Origin: an uncultured Candidatus Saccharibacteria bacterium
GTDB taxonomy: Bacteria > Patescibacteriota > Saccharimonadia > Saccharimonadales > UBA4665
Direction: 5' to 3'
Length of the DNA stretch: 6,043 nucleotides
NCBI GenBank assembly: GCA_937988795.1
Contig: CALKHY010000027.1
Span: 1 to 6,043 of the forward strand
Shown in pieces: positions 4,715-6,043 of this stretch (its first letter is position 1; each line of letters starts with the position of its first letter). The translations under genes were made by a program, and so were the position numbers. The notes under the pieces are model-generated. The model was not told the DNA's origin and did no database searches. It was given only the letters and a program-made list of their open reading frames with translations.

Positions 4715-5941
4715 TTAGTTGGCGGTATCGGTGATCTGGTAAATAGTGCCGCCGTCGTAGTCGGCTACGAAGAGCTCGCCAACGCTGTTTTCGCCGAAAG
4801 TACTAATTTTGATGGTGGTGGCGATGGCTAGTGCGGACTCCCAGTTGCCGCCAGCCTGCTGAGCATAGAATATTTGGCCATTGCAGTAGTCGCCGTAGAA
4901 GTAACGGCCGATGAGTGCCGGGTATTGGCTGCCGCGGTAAACGTAGCCGCCTGTGATCGAGCAGCGGTCGTCGCTGTGGTCGTATTCCAAGATGGGTTTG
5001 ACGTACGCGTTTTCACTTTCACAGCCGTCGGTGTTGTAGGCGCGGGTACCTTCAAAACAGCGCCAGCCATAGTTTTCGCCGCCGCGACTGGTGCTTGCCT
5101 GGAAGTTCACTTCTTCTATTTCGCCCTGCCCGACATCGGCGATGAACAGGTCGCCGGTCTGTCGGTCAAAGCTGAACCGCCACGGATTGCGCAAGCCCAT
5201 CACCCAAATCTCGCCCCGGCCGCCGCCGGATGCAAACGGATTGCCGGCAGCGATGCTGTACGGGTCACCTTCGTCAACGTTAATGCGCAGTATTTTGCCA
5301 AGCAGGTCGTTCTTGTTTTGAGCGCGGTTATTCGGATCGCCGGCGCTGCCACCATCGCCCAACCCGATGTACAGGTAGCCGTCCGGGCCGAATGCCAACT
5401 GTCCGCCGTTGTGGTTGGTGTACGGTTGCGGGATTTTAAGTAGCACTTTTTCGCTGTTCCGGTCTGCACGACCGTCCGATCCGATGGTGTAACGGGCAAC
5501 GACAGTGTTGCTGCTCCTGTCTGTATAATTGACATAGAAGAAGTTGTTTTCGGCGACCTTAGGGTGGAAAGCCAGTCCGAGCAGTCCCATTTCGCCGCCG
5601 CTGAGCACCTTGCTCCTAATGTCCAGGAACGGCGTGCTATCGACACTCTTGTCTTCGTTGATGATGCGGATGGTACCGGCTTGCTCTACGACAAAGAGAC
5701 GCTTGTCGCTAGCCATCGGCATGCTGGCAATGGCCGTCGGTCTGGTAAAGCCAGTGGCGATCTGGCTCAGCTCCACTTGCGGCGCATTAAAGGCTGGTTC
5801 GTTTTGCGAGGGAGCGTTGGCTTGTTCTTTCGACTGCTGGCTCGGCTCACGGAATGCCAATGCCCAGATTAACAATCCCGCGATCGCAAGCACCTCCAAA
5901 GCAATAATGACCCACAGCCATCGAAACCTCATCTTGCTCAT
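4715..5941 (-). CDS. Membrane-anchored PQQ-type glucose/sorbosone dehydrogenase
   Basis: This 408-residue six-bladed beta-propeller belongs to the glucose/sorbosone dehydrogenase (GSDH, soluble aldose dehydrogenase) family, which oxidises sugars outside the cytoplasmic membrane using PQQ. Residues 1-8 are basic and 9-29 form an uncleaved-looking membrane anchor (WVIIALEVLAIAGLLIWAL). A Gln/Ser/Ala-rich linker follows to about 55, then the propeller. Family marks are the catalytic-type histidine in NHNGGQLAFGPDG (His177), GLGDGGSAGDP (193-203), LGKILRI (214-220), GLRNPWRFSFD (249-259, Arg251), ADVGQGEIEEVN (268-279), NYGWRCFEG (290-298) and SITGGYVYRG (328-337). Four cysteines (295, 307, 327, 353) in the exported domain probably form disulfides. 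No Cys lipobox is present. The ATG at 5941 has a weak SD; ATG at 5932 (three codons in) is the alternative. Some family members do not oxidise sugar, and no PQQ synthesis gene is in this window, so activity is inferred. Confidence 0.92.
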   Translation of the reverse strand: MSKMRFRWLWVIIALEVLAIAGLLIWALAFREPSQQSKEQANAPSQNEPAFNAPQVELSQIATGFTRPTAIASMPMASDKRLFVVEQAGTIRIINEDKSVDSTPFLDIRSKVLSGGEMGLLGLAFHPKVAENNFFYVNYTDRSSNTVVARYTIGSDGRADRNSEKVLLKIPQPYTNHNGGQLAFGPDGYLYIGLGDGGSAGDPNNRAQNKNDLLGKILRINVDEGDPYSIAAGNPFASGGGRGEIWVMGLRNPWRFSFDRQTGDLFIADVGQGEIEEVNFQASTSRGGENYGWRCFEGTRAYNTDGCESENAYVKPILEYDHSDDRCSITGGYVYRGSQYPALIGRYFYGDYCNGQIFYAQQAGGNWESALAIATTIKISTFGENSVGELFVADYDGGTIYQITDTAN

Positions 5942-5949
5942 GCTTCTAC

Positions 5950-5979
5950 TGTATCACAACATGCCACATGTGATGTGAA
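5950..5979 (-). promoter_or_regulatory. Candidate promoter of the GSDH gene
   Basis: The minus strand has TTCACA (5974-5979), an 18-bp spacer and GATACA (5950-5955) preceded by an extended-type TG; the overlapping TACAGT (5948-5953) is an alternative -10. Either ends 6-8 nt before the ATG at 5941, so the transcript would be essentially leaderless. The 6-bp inverted repeat ATCACA/TGTGAT (5953-5958 and 5969-5974) overlaps it. Confidence 0.45.
5953..5974. repeat. ATCACA-N10-TGTGAT inverted repeat over the GSDH promoter
   Basis: The arms ATCACA (5953-5958) and TGTGAT (5969-5974) are perfect over 6 bp with a 10-bp centre. They cover the spacer and -10 of the GSDH promoter, where a repressor would act. 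The arm order is the reverse of a CRP half-site pair, so it is not a CRP site. It is short enough to be chance. Confidence 0.3.
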
Positions 5980-5980
5980 A

Positions 5981-6016
5981 ATTGCTTCGGCGAGCAATGG
6001 TACAATATGAGCAATG
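5981..6016 (+). repeat. Three AGCAAT elements around the right-edge promoter
   Basis: ATTGCT (5981-5986) and AGCAAT (5993-5998) form a perfect 6-bp inverted repeat with a 6-nt centre. The second arm is part of GAGCAATG (5992-5999), which recurs exactly at 6009-6016, 17 bp away, and includes the start ATG of the right-edge gene. The copies bracket the -10 (TACAAT, 6001-6006), which suggests operator half-sites. Confidence 0.45.
5998..6006 (+). promoter_or_regulatory. Extended -10 promoter of the right-edge gene
   Basis: TGGTACAAT is an extended -10 (TGn plus TACAAT). No -35 is well placed: TTGCTT at 5982-5987 gives only a 13-bp spacer, but extended -10 promoters can do without one. The -10 ends 7 nt before the ATG at 6014, predicting a leaderless transcript. 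Confidence 0.5.
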
Positions 6017-6043
6017 ACGGGAATTATTGATGTTGTGCGCCAG
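6014..6043 (+). CDS. First 10 codons of an unidentified gene, cut by window edge
   Basis: The ATG at 6014 opens a frame reading MTGIIDVVRQ to the end of the window, preceded by an extended -10 at the leaderless spacing. An ATG at 6007 in another frame stops after 7 codons, so it is not the gene. It is divergent from the GSDH gene. Ten residues are too few to name a family. Confidence 0.45.
   Translation, partial: MTGIIDVVRQ

Noticed and set aside
4874..5443. 189-codon + strand ORF opposite the GSDH gene
   Set aside because: Its translation is low-complexity Ala/Val-rich antisense of a clear propeller gene, with no SD or promoter; it is a shadow of GC-biased coding sequence.
5953..5974. CRP/FNR-type binding site
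   Set aside because: The half-sites are in the opposite order (ATCACA...TGTGAT) and the 10-bp spacing does not match CRP.
1..6043. Mobile element, CRISPR array, tRNA/rRNA genes, toxin-antitoxin or defence system
   Set aside because: No transposase or integrase motifs, terminal repeats, regularly spaced repeats, tRNA cloverleaf or paired toxin-antitoxin ORFs are visible. The neighbouring small genes (DUF5665 and DUF6496) are divergent and unrelated in type.

Overview
The window looks like an ordinary chromosomal stretch from a small-genome bacterium. Its DNA is balanced to moderately GC-rich, genes are packed tightly on both strands, and TAG, TAA and TGA all serve as stops. There are no phage, insertion-sequence, CRISPR, tRNA or rRNA signatures. 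Several traits suggest Candidate Phyla Radiation (Patescibacteria), possibly a Saccharibacteria-like lineage: a CBS-less IMPDH-family enzyme, DUF5665 and DUF6496 small proteins, a soluble-type two-HKD phospholipase D protein, a membrane-anchored PQQ-type sugar dehydrogenase, and starts that look leaderless. TGA ends the DUF6496 gene, which argues against the SR1/Gracilibacteria code. The assignment is inference only.

Layout, left to right. (1) The 3' two-thirds of a UDP-glucose 6-dehydrogenase gene (+), running in from outside the window. (2) A convergent IMPDH/GMP-reductase family gene (-) with a consensus -35 and a -10 lying against its start codon. (3) A small membrane protein of the DUF5665 type (-), preceded by a 9-codon ORF with a strong Shine-Dalgarno sequence and a GC-rich hairpin. 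(4) A 60-residue basic DUF6496-type protein (+), convergent with (5) a phospholipase D-like protein (-); their stop codons lie inside a shared bidirectional terminator. (6) An unrecognised 251-residue protein (+), divergent from the PLD gene across a 134-bp gap that holds two promoters and a 33-bp dyad. (7) A membrane-anchored glucose/sorbosone dehydrogenase-like protein (-), convergent with (6). (8) The first 10 codons of a further + strand gene at the right edge, divergent from (7).

The genes do not form one pathway. They are a mosaic of single-gene units covering nucleotide-sugar supply for the envelope (Ugd), purine nucleotide conversion (IMPDH family), phospholipid or phosphodiester chemistry (PLD), periplasmic sugar oxidation (GSDH) and small proteins of unknown role. 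The most consistent unexpected signal is regulatory: nearly every gene has a -10-like hexamer ending 5-8 nt before an ATG, so leaderless transcription may be common here. I see no convincing new multi-gene defence, toxin or mobile system. The best candidates for a second look are the orphan 251-aa gene with its dyad, the short leader ORF with its hairpin, and the altered active-site flap of the IMPDH-like enzyme.
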